From Listeria cornellensis FSL F6-0969 (GTDB lineage: Bacteria; Bacillota; Bacilli; Lactobacillales; Listeriaceae): a stretch of DNA of 64,000 nt. The DNA lies in NCBI RefSeq assembly GCF_000525855.1, contig NZ_AODE01000004.1, positions 124,001-188,000 on the forward strand. Reading direction: 5' to 3'. The position numbers were made by a program, and so were the translations under genes. The notes beneath the pieces were generated by a model. It was given only the letters and a program-made list of their open reading frames with translations. It did no database searches and had not been told where the DNA came from. Every line of letters starts with the position of its first letter. Positions within the stretch are counted from its first letter, which is position 1. Positions 8,646-21,330 of this stretch are shown one piece after another.

Positions 8646-10001
8646 ATGAGATTAGAGTCCAATTTTGTCCAGAAGCAGCAGCAGACGCAATCGATGAAGT
8701 TGATGATGACACAACAGTTGTCGCAATCTATCGCGATGTTGCAGTTTAACATGGAAGATTTGACGGCTTTTCTGGAAGATAAGGCACTGGAAAATCCTTT
8801 GATTGAGGTGATTCCGGGTGTGGATACGGCTCCTGATTATACAATGACGACGACGCGCAAAAAAGATAATCTTGCGGGAGCGGACGATACGGATTGGTTG
8901 GAGCAAATCGCGGATACGACGATGACACTCTCTGATGCTTTGAAGGAGCAGATGCAGTTTTTAGAGATGACGAGTCAGCAGAAGTTAGCGTTGTTGTTTT
9001 TGATTGAAAGCCTTGATAAAAATGGCTATTTGCAGACGGAGCTGGATGTTGTGGCTTCGGCGCTGCTTATTTCTGAGGACGATGTGCTAGACATGTTGGA
9101 GACGTTGCAGGGGTTTGAACCTGCTGGAGTCGGTGCGCGTGATGCGAAGGAATGTATTTTATTGCAAATCCAAAGGCATGAAAAAGCACCGGATAAGGCT
9201 TACGCGCTGATTCGTGATTATTTCGAGGATTTTGCGAACAAGCGCTGGAAAAAGATTGCGGATGGTTTGGGTATTGGGATGGTGGACATTCAGGCGATTT
9301 CGGATTTCATCATTACGCTCAACCCAAAACCAGGTGCGGAATTCGAATCGGAACGGGTGCAGTATGTTGTACCAGACCTTGTGTTGCAACGTGAAGGTGA
9401 TGAGTTGCGCGTGAAGGTAGCCAAGCAATTTTTGCCGCGGATGAAGTTCCAAGAGGGTTATTTTAACATGATGCAGGCGACGCAGGAAAAAGATGTGGCG
9501 GCATTTTTGAAGGAAAAGGCTGGCGAATTCGATTGGCTAAAGAAGGGCTTGGAGCAACGAGAAAGTACGATTGGCCGTGTTGGCGAGGCGATTGTGAGGC
9601 ACCAGCGGGAATTCTTTTTGCATGAGGAGAAGCGTTTACAGCCATTGACATTAAAGGAAATCGCGGAGGAAATTGATGTCCATGAATCGACGGTGAGCCG
9701 GGCAGTCAATGGAAAGTATATGGAAACGGTGCAAGGTGTGTATGAATTGAAGTATTTCTTTTCATCGAGCCTTACGAAAAAAGCGAGCGAAGAATCGGAT
9801 GCTGGCGATGTTTCAAGTCAAAGCATTAAGAAGCTAGTCCAACAATTTGTGAACGAAGAAAATAAGTTAAAACCACTTTCTGATCAAAAAATTGTGGAGA
9901 TGCTGGATGAGCAAAGCATTCAAGTTTCGCGCCGTGCGATTGCGAAGTATCGCGGTGAATTGAATATCCTGTCATCGTCCAAACGAAAAAGATTTACCTA
10001 G
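8646..10001 (+). CDS. rpoN: RNA polymerase sigma-54 factor (RpoN/SigL)
   Basis: 451 residues, full length. The N-terminal activator-interaction region is glutamine-rich (KQQQTQSMKLMMTQQLSQSI). It is followed by the core-binding domain and the helix-turn-helix (EIAEEIDVHESTVSRAVNGKY). The RpoN box appears as VSRRAIAKYRGEL at the C-terminus and contacts the -24 element. An AGGAGGAG ribosome site lies 8-9 bp before ATG, and a TATAAT box is at 8605-8610. It directs transcription of activator-dependent -24/-12 promoters. It stands just upstream of cggR, as in Listeria; no obvious -24/-12 promoter was noticed in this window. Confidence 0.95.
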   Translation: MRLESNFVQKQQQTQSMKLMMTQQLSQSIAMLQFNMEDLTAFLEDKALENPLIEVIPGVDTAPDYTMTTTRKKDNLAGADDTDWLEQIADTTMTLSDALKEQMQFLEMTSQQKLALLFLIESLDKNGYLQTELDVVASALLISEDDVLDMLETLQGFEPAGVGARDAKECILLQIQRHEKAPDKAYALIRDYFEDFANKRWKKIADGLGIGMVDIQAISDFIITLNPKPGAEFESERVQYVVPDLVLQREGDELRVKVAKQFLPRMKFQEGYFNMMQATQEKDVAAFLKEKAGEFDWLKKGLEQRESTIGRVGEAIVRHQREFFLHEEKRLQPLTLKEIAEEIDVHESTVSRAVNGKYMETVQGVYELKYFFSSSLTKKASEESDAGDVSSQSIKKLVQQFVNEENKLKPLSDQKIVEMLDEQSIQVSRRAIAKYRGELNILSSSKRKRFT

Positions 10002-10030
10002 CCTCTTGTCTATACGATGAGAGGTTTTCT
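10001..10030 (+). terminator. Terminator after rpoN
   Basis: CCTCT / AGAGG stem with wobble-extended arms and a TTTT tail, starting at the last base of the rpoN stop codon. Confidence 0.6.
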
Positions 10031-10155
10031 GCACGTTTTGAATTGTTCATGTTTTAACATAGTCGTTCCGTGGAATATGGTAGTGTGTGCTTATTATATA
10101 GTAGGAACACAGTGTTAATAAATCATGAATTTTTCTTTAAATGATAGCTTAATGC

Positions 10156-10184
10156 TTGAATTTTGACCTAATCACTGGTAGAAT
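10156..10184 (+). promoter_or_regulatory. Promoter candidate 1 of the glycolytic operon
   Basis: TTGAAT at 10156-10161, a 17-bp spacer and TAGAAT at 10179-10184. A second, weaker candidate, TTGCAT (10278-10283) with 17 bp to CACAAT (10301-10306), lies closer to the operator and would place transcription start about 40 bp before it. Confidence 0.45.
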
Positions 10185-10351
10185 GAATGTTGTAGGGTAA
10201 TAAAATAGCTACTTGCTTTATGGCAGGCGATTTACGAGAAGAGATGGGTTAGTTTAGAAACGAAAAGATGATTAGCGTTGCATTTTTATTGGGCGATGGT
10301 CACAATAGTTTACTAGCAAAGACTTAGTTCTCTTGTTTTTTTTAGTTTTAT

Positions 10352-10387
10352 CGGGACATCTTATGGCTAAGCGGGTCAAGAAGAGTC
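10352..10387 (+). promoter_or_regulatory. CggR operator
   Basis: The B. subtilis CggR operator is two direct repeats of the form CGGGAC-N6-TGTC separated by N4. Here CGGGAC (10352) -N6- TGGC (10364), N4, CGGGTC (10372) -N6- AGTC (10384) reproduces the exact spacing. The first half-site is perfect and the others are degenerate. It lies between the promoter candidates and the cggR start, as in the known autoregulated operon. Confidence 0.8.
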
Positions 10388-10410
10388 CAAGGTGGTTAGG
10401 AGACTTTGAA

Positions 10411-11457
10411 ATGTCAGACATTATTAACATTCAAAAGAAATTGTTACCCGACATGCTTCTAGTAATGCAGAAGCGCTATCAAATCTTGCGTTCGATTTAT
10501 TTTGCGGAGCCGGTTGGTAGACGGACACTTGCCCAAATGTTGGGGATGAGTGAGCGGGTACTGCGCGGTGAGGTTGAATTTTTGAAAGCACAAGGGTTGA
10601 TTGGCATTGCTCCTGCTGGGATGACAGTAACGAAGGATGGTCTGGTCGTGTTTCGCGAATTAGAATCCGTTATGAATCAATTGACGGGAATACATACAAT
10701 GGAAGATAGACTGCGCGAGAAATTAAAGATCAAAGCTTGTTTTGTTGTTCAGGGCGATAGTGATGTGACGCCATGGGTTCTGGAAGAAATGGGACGTGTG
10801 GCGCTCGAACAACTGGATATATCACTCACGGAGAAGAAGAATACGATTGCCGTGATGGGTGGTTCTACAATGGCGACGCTAGCCGAAATGATGACACCCG
10901 ATTTTGCAAATGGACGCGAACTACTTTTTGTCCCAGGGCGTGGTGGGCTTGGTGAGGATCTCAATAATCAAGCAAACACGATTTGTGACAGGATGGCAAC
11001 GAAGACGAACGGCAAACACCGTATGTTTTATGTACCGGAACAGCTTGGCGAAGAAGCGTATCAATCATTGATGAAGGAGCCCGCGATTCAAGAAGGACTG
11101 CGACTCGTTCAATCTGCGAATGCGATATTACATGGCATTGGTGATGCGATGACGATGGCACAGCGCCGGCACACGAACGCCGAAACAATGCAGAAAATCA
11201 TGGATAGACAAGCCGTGGGAGAAGCGTTTGGCTATTACTTCAATGAACAAGGAGAAGTCGTGTACAAAGTTCCAACATTTGGTTTACAATTTGAAGACCT
11301 ACCTCGCATACCGAACATTATAGCGCTCGCAGGAGGCACTTCAAAGGCCAAAGCAATCAAGTCGTATATGAAAACTGCTCCGTCACATACGATTTTAGTA
11401 ACAGACGAAGGAGCCGCAACCATGCTTTTAAAAGGGGAAAATACCCTTTTGAAATAA
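10411..11457 (+). CDS. cggR: Central glycolytic genes regulator CggR
   Basis: 348 residues from ATG 10411 (MSDIINIQKKLLPDMLLVMQKRY), chosen because AGGAGA lies 8 bp upstream and the alignment with known CggR begins there. The in-frame upstream ATGs lie in or before the operator. N-terminal winged helix (RRTLAQMLGMSERVLRGEVEFLKAQGLI) plus a SorC/DeoR-type sugar-binding domain with the phosphate-binding GGST loop and the C-terminal ALAGGTSKAKAI. It represses the operon in the absence of glycolytic flux; fructose-1,6-bisphosphate releases it (family knowledge). First gene of the gap-pgk-tpi-pgm-eno operon. Confidence 0.93.
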   Translation: MSDIINIQKKLLPDMLLVMQKRYQILRSIYFAEPVGRRTLAQMLGMSERVLRGEVEFLKAQGLIGIAPAGMTVTKDGLVVFRELESVMNQLTGIHTMEDRLREKLKIKACFVVQGDSDVTPWVLEEMGRVALEQLDISLTEKKNTIAVMGGSTMATLAEMMTPDFANGRELLFVPGRGGLGEDLNNQANTICDRMATKTNGKHRMFYVPEQLGEEAYQSLMKEPAIQEGLRLVQSANAILHGIGDAMTMAQRRHTNAETMQKIMDRQAVGEAFGYYFNEQGEVVYKVPTFGLQFEDLPRIPNIIALAGGTSKAKAIKSYMKTAPSHTILVTDEGAATMLLKGENTLLK

Positions 11458-11491
11458 AAAATTTCATTATTTTCAAGGAGGAAATTGACTT

Positions 11492-12503
<1,012 letters not shown>

Positions 12504-12533
12504 GATTGCTAAGAACTAAATAATAAACAAATA

Positions 12534-12564
12534 AGCGGGAACAGGTCTTTTGTTTCCGCTTTTT
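12534..12564 (+). terminator. Intra-operon terminator/attenuator between gap and pgk
   Basis: A ten-pair stem (AGCGGGAACA with TGTTTCCGCT) followed by TTTTT. Its place inside the operon suggests partial termination, so that gap is expressed above pgk and the later genes. Confidence 0.8.
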
Positions 12565-12591
12565 ATTTGAAAAGTATGGAGGAAAAGTATT

Positions 12592-13782
12592 ATGGCTAAA
12601 AAAGTTGTGACCGATTTAGACTTAAACGACAAAAAAGTTCTAGTACGTGTTGATTTTAACGTTCCAATGAAAGACGGTAAAATCACCAATGATAATCGTA
12701 TCGTAGCGGCACTTCCAACGATTCAATATATCCTTGAACAAAACGGGAAAGCAATTCTTTTCTCTCACTTAGGTAAAGTGAAGACAGAAGAAGACAAAGC
12801 GGACAAATCACTTCGCCCAGTTGCTGAACGTTTGAGCGAACTATTAGGTAAAAAAGTAAAATTCGTACCTGTCACTCGTGGACCAGAACTGGAAGGCGCA
12901 ATTAACGAAATGAAGGACGGCGACGTTATCCTTTTCGAAAATACGCGTTTTGAAGATGTTGATGGTAAAAAAGAAAGTAAAAATGATCCAGAGCTAGGCA
13001 AGTATTGGGCTTCTCTAGGTGATGTTTTTGTGAATGACGCATTTGGTACAGCCCATCGCGCGCATGCTTCTAACGTTGGAATCGCTTCTAACTTAGACTC
13101 AGCAGCAGGCTTCCTAATGGAAAAAGAAATCAAATTCATCGGTGGCGTTGTGGATAACCCATCACGTCCACTTGTTGCAATCCTTGGTGGTGCGAAAGTT
13201 TCCGACAAAATTGGCGTTATCGAGAACTTAATCGAAAAAGCAGACAAATTACTTATCGGTGGCGGAATGGCATACACATTCTTTAAAGCGCAAGGTAAAG
13301 AAGTCGGCATTTCTCTTTTAGAAAAAGACAAAATCGATCTTGCGAAGAGCTTACTTGAAAAAGCAGGCGACAAAATCGTCCTTCCAATCGACAATGTTGT
13401 TTCGCATGAATTCAGCAACGACGCACCATTCCACACGGTTGATTCGAATCACATTCCAGCTGACGAAGAAGGTTTGGATATCGGTCCTGCGACAGTGGAA
13501 CTTTTCACAAAAGAATTACAAGGCGCGAAAACAGTTGTTTGGAACGGTCCTATGGGCGTATTCGAAATGAGCAACTTTGCTAAAGGAACAATCGGCGTTT
13601 GTGAAGCAATAGCGAACCTTGAAGGTGCAACGACAATCATCGGCGGCGGCGACAGTGCAGCAGCAGCGATGGACCTAGGTTACGCTGACAAATTTACACA
13701 TATTTCAACTGGTGGCGGAGCTTCTCTAGAATACCTAGAAGGCAAAAAACTACCAGGCGTCGAGTCTATTAGCGATAAATAA
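12592..13782 (+). CDS. pgk: Phosphoglycerate kinase
   Basis: 396 residues, normal length. Starts at ATG 12592 after GGAGG. Typical features: [10 protein letters not shown] (substrate arginine loop), [14 protein letters not shown], the hinge region [12 protein letters not shown], and the C-terminal nucleotide site GGGDSAAA with [14 protein letters not shown]. Converts 1,3-bisphosphoglycerate and ADP to 3-phosphoglycerate and ATP in the cytosol. Separated from tpi by an unusual palindromic repeat element. Confidence 0.97.
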   Translation: MAKKVVTDLDLNDKKVLVRVDFNVPMKDGKITNDNRIVAALPTIQYILEQNGKAILFSHLGKVKTEEDKADKSLRPVAERLSELLGKKVKFVPVTRGPELEGAINEMKDGDVILFENTRFEDVDGKKESKNDPELGKYWASLGDVFVNDAFGTAHRAHASNVGIASNLDSAAGFLMEKEIKFIGGVVDNPSRPLVAILGGAKVSDKIGVIENLIEKADKLLIGGGMAYTFFKAQGKEVGISLLEKDKIDLAKSLLEKAGDKIVLPIDNVVSHEFSNDAPFHTVDSNHIPADEEGLDIGPATVELFTKELQGAKTVVWNGPMGVFEMSNFAKGTIGVCEAIANLEGATTIIGGGDSAAAAMDLGYADKFTHISTGGGASLEYLEGKKLPGVESISDK

Positions 13783-13840
13783 TTAATTGAAACTGTTAAC
13801 TTCTCGTATTTCGCAGAGCCAAGATAGAACCTGCGAACCT

Positions 13841-14807
<967 letters not shown>

Positions 14808-16340
14808 ATGACTAAATCACCTGTAGCTATCATCATTCTTGATGGTTTCGGTTTACGTAACGAAACAGTTGGGAATGCTGTTGCCTTAGCTAATAAACCT
14901 AACTTTGACCGCTACTGGGAAACGTATCCGCATGGGCAACTGAAAGCAGCCGGCCTCGATGTCGGTCTTCCAGAAGGCCAAATGGGTAACTCAGAAGTTG
15001 GTCATACGAATATCGGTGCTGGACGTATTGTTTACCAAAGTTTGACGCGTATTGACAAAGCCATTGAAGAAGGCGAATTCGCGAAAAACGAAGCGTTAAA
15101 TAATGCTTTCACACACACCAAAACGAACAATTCTGATCTTCACTTGTTCGGCTTGCTATCAGATGGTGGCGTGCATAGTCACATCAACCATTTAGTAGCC
15201 TTGCTTGAAACAGCGAAGAAAGAAGGCGTGAAAAACGTCTATATCCATGCTTTCCTTGATGGGCGTGACGTAGCACCACAATCCGCTGTAGGATATTTAG
15301 AAACGTTACAAAAAGCGATGGCTGATCTTAACTATGGCGAGATTGCAACGGTTTCTGGACGCTTCTACGCGATGGATCGTGATAAACGCTGGGAACGTGT
15401 CGAAAAAGCCTATAATACGATTGTTAAAGGTGAAGGCGCACAATTTGAAGATCCTGTGAAATTGGTGGAAGCTTCTTACGCAGACGGCAAAAATGACGAG
15501 TTCGTTATTCCTGCTGTTGTAGCAAAAGACGGTAAACCAGTGGCAACGGTAAAAGATAACGACGCTGTTATTTTCTTCAACTTCCGTCCTGACCGCGCGA
15601 TCCAACTTTCGAATGCGTTCACGGATAAAGAGTGGGAACATTTTGACCGTGGCGACAAACATCCGAAAAATATCAAATTCGTAACGATGACACTTTTCAA
15701 TCCTAGCATTGTGGCGGAGGTTGCTTTTGCACCGATGCCAATGACGAACGTGATCGGGGAAGTTTTATCGAATGAAGGCTTGTCGCAATTGCGTATTGCT
15801 GAAACAGAGAAATATCCTCACGTTACTTTCTTCATGAATGGTGGACGTAACGAAGAATTCCCTGGTGAAAGCCGGATTCTAATCGATTCGCCAAAAGTGG
15901 AAACATACGATTTGAAACCTGAAATGAGCGCCTATGAAGTAACGGACGCACTAGTGGAAGATATCAAAAACGATAAACACGATGCGATTATCTTAAACTT
16001 TGCGAATCCTGATATGGTAGGTCACTCAGGGATGGTTGAACCAACGATTAAAGCGATTGAAGCCGTGGATGAAAACCTTGGACGCGTTGTCGATGCAATT
16101 TTGGGAAAAGGCGGTTCTGCGATTATTTTCGCCGATCACGGTAACTCCGAAACGATGACAACACCAGAAGGCAATCCACATACAGCGCATACGACAGTTC
16201 CGGTTCCAGTAATCGTAACAAAAGCTGGTGCAACACTACGTGAAGGCGGACGCTTAGCCGATATTGCTCCAACAATGCTTGATCTTTTAGGCGTAGAAAA
16301 ACCAGCCGAAATGACAGGTGAAAGTTTAATTCAGAAATAA
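14808..16340 (+). CDS. gpmI: 2,3-bisphosphoglycerate-independent phosphoglycerate mutase
   Basis: 510 residues, the normal size of the cofactor-independent enzyme of the alkaline phosphatase superfamily. Metal/nucleophile motifs: [10 protein letters not shown] (Asp), [15 protein letters not shown] (catalytic Ser), and [10 protein letters not shown] (Asp/His ligands). It begins immediately after the tpi stop (TAA-ATG), so translational coupling is likely. Converts 3- to 2-phosphoglycerate; Mn-dependent in Firmicutes. Confidence 0.96.
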   Translation: MTKSPVAIIILDGFGLRNETVGNAVALANKPNFDRYWETYPHGQLKAAGLDVGLPEGQMGNSEVGHTNIGAGRIVYQSLTRIDKAIEEGEFAKNEALNNAFTHTKTNNSDLHLFGLLSDGGVHSHINHLVALLETAKKEGVKNVYIHAFLDGRDVAPQSAVGYLETLQKAMADLNYGEIATVSGRFYAMDRDKRWERVEKAYNTIVKGEGAQFEDPVKLVEASYADGKNDEFVIPAVVAKDGKPVATVKDNDAVIFFNFRPDRAIQLSNAFTDKEWEHFDRGDKHPKNIKFVTMTLFNPSIVAEVAFAPMPMTNVIGEVLSNEGLSQLRIAETEKYPHVTFFMNGGRNEEFPGESRILIDSPKVETYDLKPEMSAYEVTDALVEDIKNDKHDAIILNFANPDMVGHSGMVEPTIKAIEAVDENLGRVVDAILGKGGSAIIFADHGNSETMTTPEGNPHTAHTTVPVPVIVTKAGATLREGGRLADIAPTMLDLLGVEKPAEMTGESLIQK

Positions 16341-16446
16341 CGAGGTCTTGCTTTGCGTTTTTGCACAAACAAGGCTAAAATAAGAAGGTAAGCAACCGGT
16401 AATTCGGTCACTTCCTTACAAAATTCATTTTTAGAGGAGAGTATAA

Positions 16447-17742
<1,296 letters not shown>

Positions 17743-17755
17743 TCGCTTGTGAAAA

Positions 17756-17795
17756 CAGTAAAGCCCCTAGAAAAAATTCTGGGGGCTTTACTGTG
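17756..17795 (+). terminator. Terminator of the glycolytic operon
   Basis: Long perfect stem CAGTAAAGCCCC(TAGA) / (TCT)GGGGGCTTTACTG. The tail is short in T on the + strand, but the stem is very stable. Confidence 0.8.
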
Positions 17796-17857
17796 TTTGC
17801 TAATAGGTGTTTGTAAAGGAATGTCAGGGTGGGAAATTTGATGAATTAACTATATTG

Positions 17858-18046
17858 TTACTTCTGATTTTTTATATGAGCAGACCTGTTGGTATTTATA
17901 AATAAAGTTTTTATTAGTAGAAAGACCATTGCTAGTAAAAATAAAATATATATCCAGCTACCTGTACTAAAAATTCCATAAATAAAAATTAATGAAGCTA
18001 TACAGTAGACGCATATTTGGACAATTTTCCATGTTTTTGCTGCCAA
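17858..18046 (-). CDS. Small two-helix membrane protein
   Basis: 62 residues with a TTG start; the minus strand has AGGAG 10 bp before it. Two hydrophobic segments (IVQICVYCIASLIFIYGIF; WIYILFLLAMVFLLIKTLF) form a hairpin with a short polar tail. I recognise no family. It lies convergent to eno and stands alone. Confidence 0.5.
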   Translation of the reverse strand: MAAKTWKIVQICVYCIASLIFIYGIFSTGSWIYILFLLAMVFLLIKTLFINTNRSAHIKNQK

Positions 18047-18163
18047 TTAAATCAACTCCTACATCGCTTTAATAGCGCTTACATTTTATATGTGTTTATT
18101 GTAACATAATAATAGGAAGAATACAAAATAGAAATGAGGAGATTGGAAATGAGTTTCAAAAAA

Positions 18164-18425
18164 TTATATCAGCGATTTCGTTAGGCTTTTTGATGTCATA
18201 GGCTACTTGTAAATCGGAGTCTAATTCTAAATAGCGCTGAACGAGAGTTCATTGTGCAGGGGCTAGACTATGTTTTCTTTTGTAAAAGAGCCCCTTCATG
18301 CCCTTACAGTGCTTCCGGTCATCTTTAATCTGATTAGTACGTACGGGTTTGGCAGTGAGGGCAGGCATGTTTCTTTCGTTTTTATTTTCTAAACCGATGA
18401 GTTGTATGATAAATTGGTCTGGCAT
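18164..18425 (-). pseudogene. Degenerate transposase remnant (ISL3-like)
   Basis: On the minus strand, AAGGAG is followed by an ATG at 18425 and a 58-residue frame (to 18249) starting MPDQFIIQLIGLENKN, which resembles the N-terminus of ISL3-family transposases. Beyond the stop, another phase reads RYLELDSDLQVAYDIKKPNEIADIIF, typical of an internal transposase segment. The rest is deleted and no terminal repeats are visible. The reading is moderate: the N-terminal similarity is the main support. Confidence 0.45.
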
Positions 18426-18624
18426 GGTAATATCGCTCCTTTGGATTGGGTCACGGTACTTTTATCTTAAAGGATTTTGGTATTACTGTGTATTTTTTTG
18501 TCTTGAAATGGAACCCAGGAAATGTTGAGGCAGATTAATTTCTACTCCAATATTTATTATAGAACCTTTTTTTTACGCTGTGAAAGCTCAGTTCCTAGTC
18601 GTATGGAAAAAGTGTTTTTTCTGC

Positions 18625-18630
18625 TATAAT
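18625..18630 (+). promoter_or_regulatory. Extended -10 promoter of the hydrolase gene
   Basis: TGCTATAAT, an extended -10 box, 36 bp before the start codon. No good -35 box. Confidence 0.45.
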
Positions 18631-18666
18631 TGTTTTACTAAGATTTCGTTACTAAAAGGTTTGGTG

Positions 18667-19382
18667 ATGACGATGAAAGCACATGTGAACGGAATTGAAC
18701 TTTCTTATCATATTTATGGCAGAGGCGAGCCGCTTGTTTTGTTGCATGGAAATGGGCAAAGCCACGGTGCGATGAAGCGCCAAATTGACTTTTTTCGAAA
18801 AAAATTATCAAGTGATTGCGGTGGATTCGCGTGGTCATGGAAAGTCAGAATTGGGTTTTCGGCCGCTTGATTTTCAGATTATGGCGCTGGATATCTTATG
18901 TTTATTAGATTATTTGAAAATCAATAGGTATCGCGTTATTGGATATAGTGATGGTGGAATTATTGCGCTGGAAATGGCGATATATCAGCCTAAACGGCAA
19001 AAGCAGATGGTTGTAATTGGGACGAATTATGACACGAGTCAGATTAAATGGTGGGCTAATATTTTTACTTTTGCTGGTTATTTATTTTCGCTTCTTCTGG
19101 CGCCATTCAGTTTCTTTTTTAGGCGTATTAAGGCGCAGATGGGATTGATGATTTTTCATCCGCATATTAAAGAAGAAAGTTTGGCGAGGATTTCGGCTCC
19201 AATGTTGGCGATTATTGGGGAATATGATGTGATTTCAAAGGCGGATACTCAGAAAATGGTGGGTTTGGTTCAGCGCGGGGATATAACTGTTATTCATCAT
19301 GGTACGCATTTTTTTGACTCGGCAGAAACCGCGGGAGTTGCATCAGATTATTGTTTCTTTTTTTGACGAAGATGTGACGTAA
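18667..19382 (+). CDS. Alpha/beta-hydrolase fold protein (two frame breaks)
   Basis: About 238 residues after repair. LVLLHGNGQSH holds the oxyanion region, GYSDGG is the nucleophile elbow with Ser, GEYDVISK carries the acid, and HGTHFFDSAEP the histidine. One A must be removed from the A7 run at 18798-18804 (to read FFEKNYQVIAVDSRGHGKSE). A second shift at AAA 19326-19328 is needed so that the end reads EPRELHQIIVSFFDEDVT and stops at 19382, rather than in the aberrant frame at 19366. Substrate unknown. In Listeria, hydrolases also lie between eno and secG. Confidence 0.8.
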
Positions 19383-19629
19383 ATGTAGGGATAAAGTAGC
19401 TAAATTTTTTTTTTTCGATGGATTATGTGAGAATTAGATTGACAGTTCCTCCGTTTGGCGTTATCATATGTCTATTGTATAAATTACTTACCCCAAAAAT
19501 AGAGATTGTGAATGGTGCTGAATCCTTTGATAGCAAGGGTTTTCGGGACTCGAATCAAAAACTAGCAATTGGCGCAAATATGGCGTACAATGAGGGCAAG
19601 TTAAGGAAGATGGAGGAGTGCAATTAATC

Positions 19630-20373
19630 ATGAGTACGGATCGTAGCTTTCTTTTAAAAGCAGGCAATCGGGCTGTTCTATTACTGCATGGATTTGCGGG
19701 AACGACAGAGGATGTTAGAGAATTAGGTGAATATCTAGCGGAGAATGGTTATACAGTTTATGCACCAAATTATCGCGGTCATGGCGAGGAACCAGCCATT
19801 TTCCTAAAAACCACACCAGATATGTGGTATGAGGATGCGAAGGCGGGCTACAAGCATTTACAGGACCAAGGATATCACGAAATAGCAATAGTAGGCGCTG
19901 CAATGGGTGGTGTTTTTGCTCTGAAAATGGCGGAAACATTTGATCCGAAAGCAATCGCTCCATTATGCGCGAACGTGAACCGCAAAATGCGATATATTCC
20001 AGTGGAGAAGTATCTATTAAAGAGTATGAGTAGAGAAGGTATTGCAGATGAGGAAGCACAAGTAATGCTTACTAATTATGCACCTGAGATAAAAACAATG
20101 ACAGACGCGCGTTCTGTGTTTTATAAAGCAGTGGCGAGCGATATCGAACGAATTGAAGTACCAACGATGATTGGCCAAGGTTGTCAGGATGAAGAAATTG
20201 CACCCGATGACGCGAACTATATTTTCAAAAATATTCACTCGGATGATAAGCAACTTTGTTTTTATGCGGGTTCGGGTCACGATATTACAACGGACTGTGA
20301 GAAGGATATTTTGGCCGAGGATTTAGTTTATTTCTTGGACGATTTGATGTGGGTAGAAGAAGTCGTGGTATAA
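19630..20373 (+). CDS. Est30-like carboxylesterase paralogue lacking the nucleophile serine
   Basis: 247 residues from ATG 19630; GGAGGAG lies 12 bp upstream, and the longer frame would start at a GTG inside that site. Strong similarity to the second esterase at 22384: AVLLLHGFAGTTEDVRELG, YTVYAPNYRGHG, GQGCQDEEIAPD (acid), YAGSGHDITTD (His). However, the nucleophile elbow, GLSLGG in the paralogue, reads GAAMGG here, so the catalytic Ser is Ala. Unless this is a sequencing substitution, it is a pseudo-enzyme. It stands upstream of the sigma gene with its own terminator. Confidence 0.85.
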   Translation: MSTDRSFLLKAGNRAVLLLHGFAGTTEDVRELGEYLAENGYTVYAPNYRGHGEEPAIFLKTTPDMWYEDAKAGYKHLQDQGYHEIAIVGAAMGGVFALKMAETFDPKAIAPLCANVNRKMRYIPVEKYLLKSMSREGIADEEAQVMLTNYAPEIKTMTDARSVFYKAVASDIERIEVPTMIGQGCQDEEIAPDDANYIFKNIHSDDKQLCFYAGSGHDITTDCEKDILAEDLVYFLDDLMWVEEVVV

Positions 20374-20381
20374 GATTCGTG

Positions 20382-20413
20382 AGGAATGCCTGATTGTGGG
20401 GTGTTCCTTTTTT
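20382..20413 (+). terminator. Terminator after the esterase paralogue
   Basis: AGGAATGCC pairs imperfectly with GGGTGTTCCT, followed by T6. Confidence 0.6.
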
Positions 20414-20429
20414 GATGGGGGGTTCGTTG

Positions 20430-21306
20430 ATGGAGGAGTATCGGCGGTTATTGTTGACGGTTTCGTATCGGATTATTGGGGAGATGGCAGATGCGGAAGA
20501 TGTTGTGCAGGAGACGTACATGGAGTGGGAGAAGCACAAGGATGAGGACATTCTAAATCGGAAGGCTTTTTTTGACGCGGATTGCAGTGAATAAGTCGAT
20601 TAATTTGGCGAAGTCGGCTCGGAAAACGCGTGAGGAGTATTATGGACCTTGGATTCCGGAGCCGCTTTCGGAGGAACTGGAAGCGCAATTGGAGCGGAAG
20701 GAACAGGTTAATTACGCGATGATGGTTGTGTTTGAGCGGCTGGAACCGAAAGAGCGAGCGGTGTTTTTGCTGAAGGATGTGTTTGGGTATTCGCATCAGG
20801 AGATTTCGGATTTACTGGATATTTCGGTGTTGAATAGTCGGCAGGTTTTGACGCGGGCGAAGCGGATTATTGCCAAATCGGATGTGCAAACAGTTCGTGA
20901 GGTTGGTGCGGATAGGTCGATGATTGCGCTTTTTGTGAAGAGTATCGAGGATGGGAACATTGCGCCATTTATCGAGAAGCTTACGAGTGAAGCCACGATG
21001 CAAATCGATGGTGGAAAAAGGAGACAGGCGCCGTTGCGGGTTTTACATACGCCACTTCGAATTGGGGCTTTTTTACGTGGGGTGGCGGAGCATGATTTCT
21101 TTGGGGATTCGCGCGAGCTTCGGTTGATTGATGAGCAAATCTGTATTTTGATTAAGGAAAATGGTATTTTGGTGCGAATTATTTTTCTTAGTTTAAATGT
21201 AGAGGGGGACAAGGTTCAGAGCGTTTTTGTGGTGACGAATCCGGATAAATTGAAAAAAAATTTGAGGAATTGTGTCACGTTTTTGATGGCTGATTTGTCT
21301 TATTAG
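20430..21306 (+). CDS. ECF41-like extracytoplasmic-function sigma factor (frame broken at a T7 run)
   Basis: Region 2 (EEYRRLLLTVSYRIIGEMADAEDVVQETYMEWEKH in two blocks) and region 4 (ERAVFLLKDVFGYSHQEISDLL) are typical of ECF sigma factors. The extra C-terminal domain of about 110 residues has the ECF41-like segment MQIDGGKRRQAP and is SnoaL/NTF2-like; in ECF41 members it modulates activity in place of an anti-sigma factor. Removing one T from 20567-20573 joins RKAFLTRIAVNKSINLAK. An A8 run at 21253-21260 may hold another extra base; without it the protein would end NPDKLKKI at 21265. GGGGGG precedes ATG 20430. Followed by its usual partner, an AhpD-like gene. Confidence 0.8.
21273..21299 (+). 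promoter_or_regulatory. Candidate ECF41-type promoter of the AhpD-like gene
   Basis: TGTCACG at 21273-21279, exactly 16 bp, then TGTC at 21296-21299. The published ECF41 consensus is TGTCACA-N16-CGTC. It overlaps the annotated sigma end, or is fully intergenic if the A8 run is corrected, and lies 32 bp before the start of the AhpD-like gene. Confidence 0.55.
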
Positions 21307-21330
21307 TGAGAGACGAGAGGAGAATGTAAA

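Larger units (their letters stand above)
10031..10410. other. Regulatory intergenic region upstream of cggR
   Basis: No gene seen. It holds two promoter candidates (10156-10184 and 10278-10306), a T8 run at about 10336-10343, and the CggR operator (10352-10387). Confidence 0.6.

Noticed and set aside
16388-16419. Imperfect hairpin between gpmI and eno
   Set aside because: Several mismatches and no adjacent T-run; no evidence for a terminator or riboswitch.
19418-19627. 69-codon frame before the esterase paralogue
   Set aside because: No ribosome site, and it runs into the esterase ribosome site. Composition is not protein-like.
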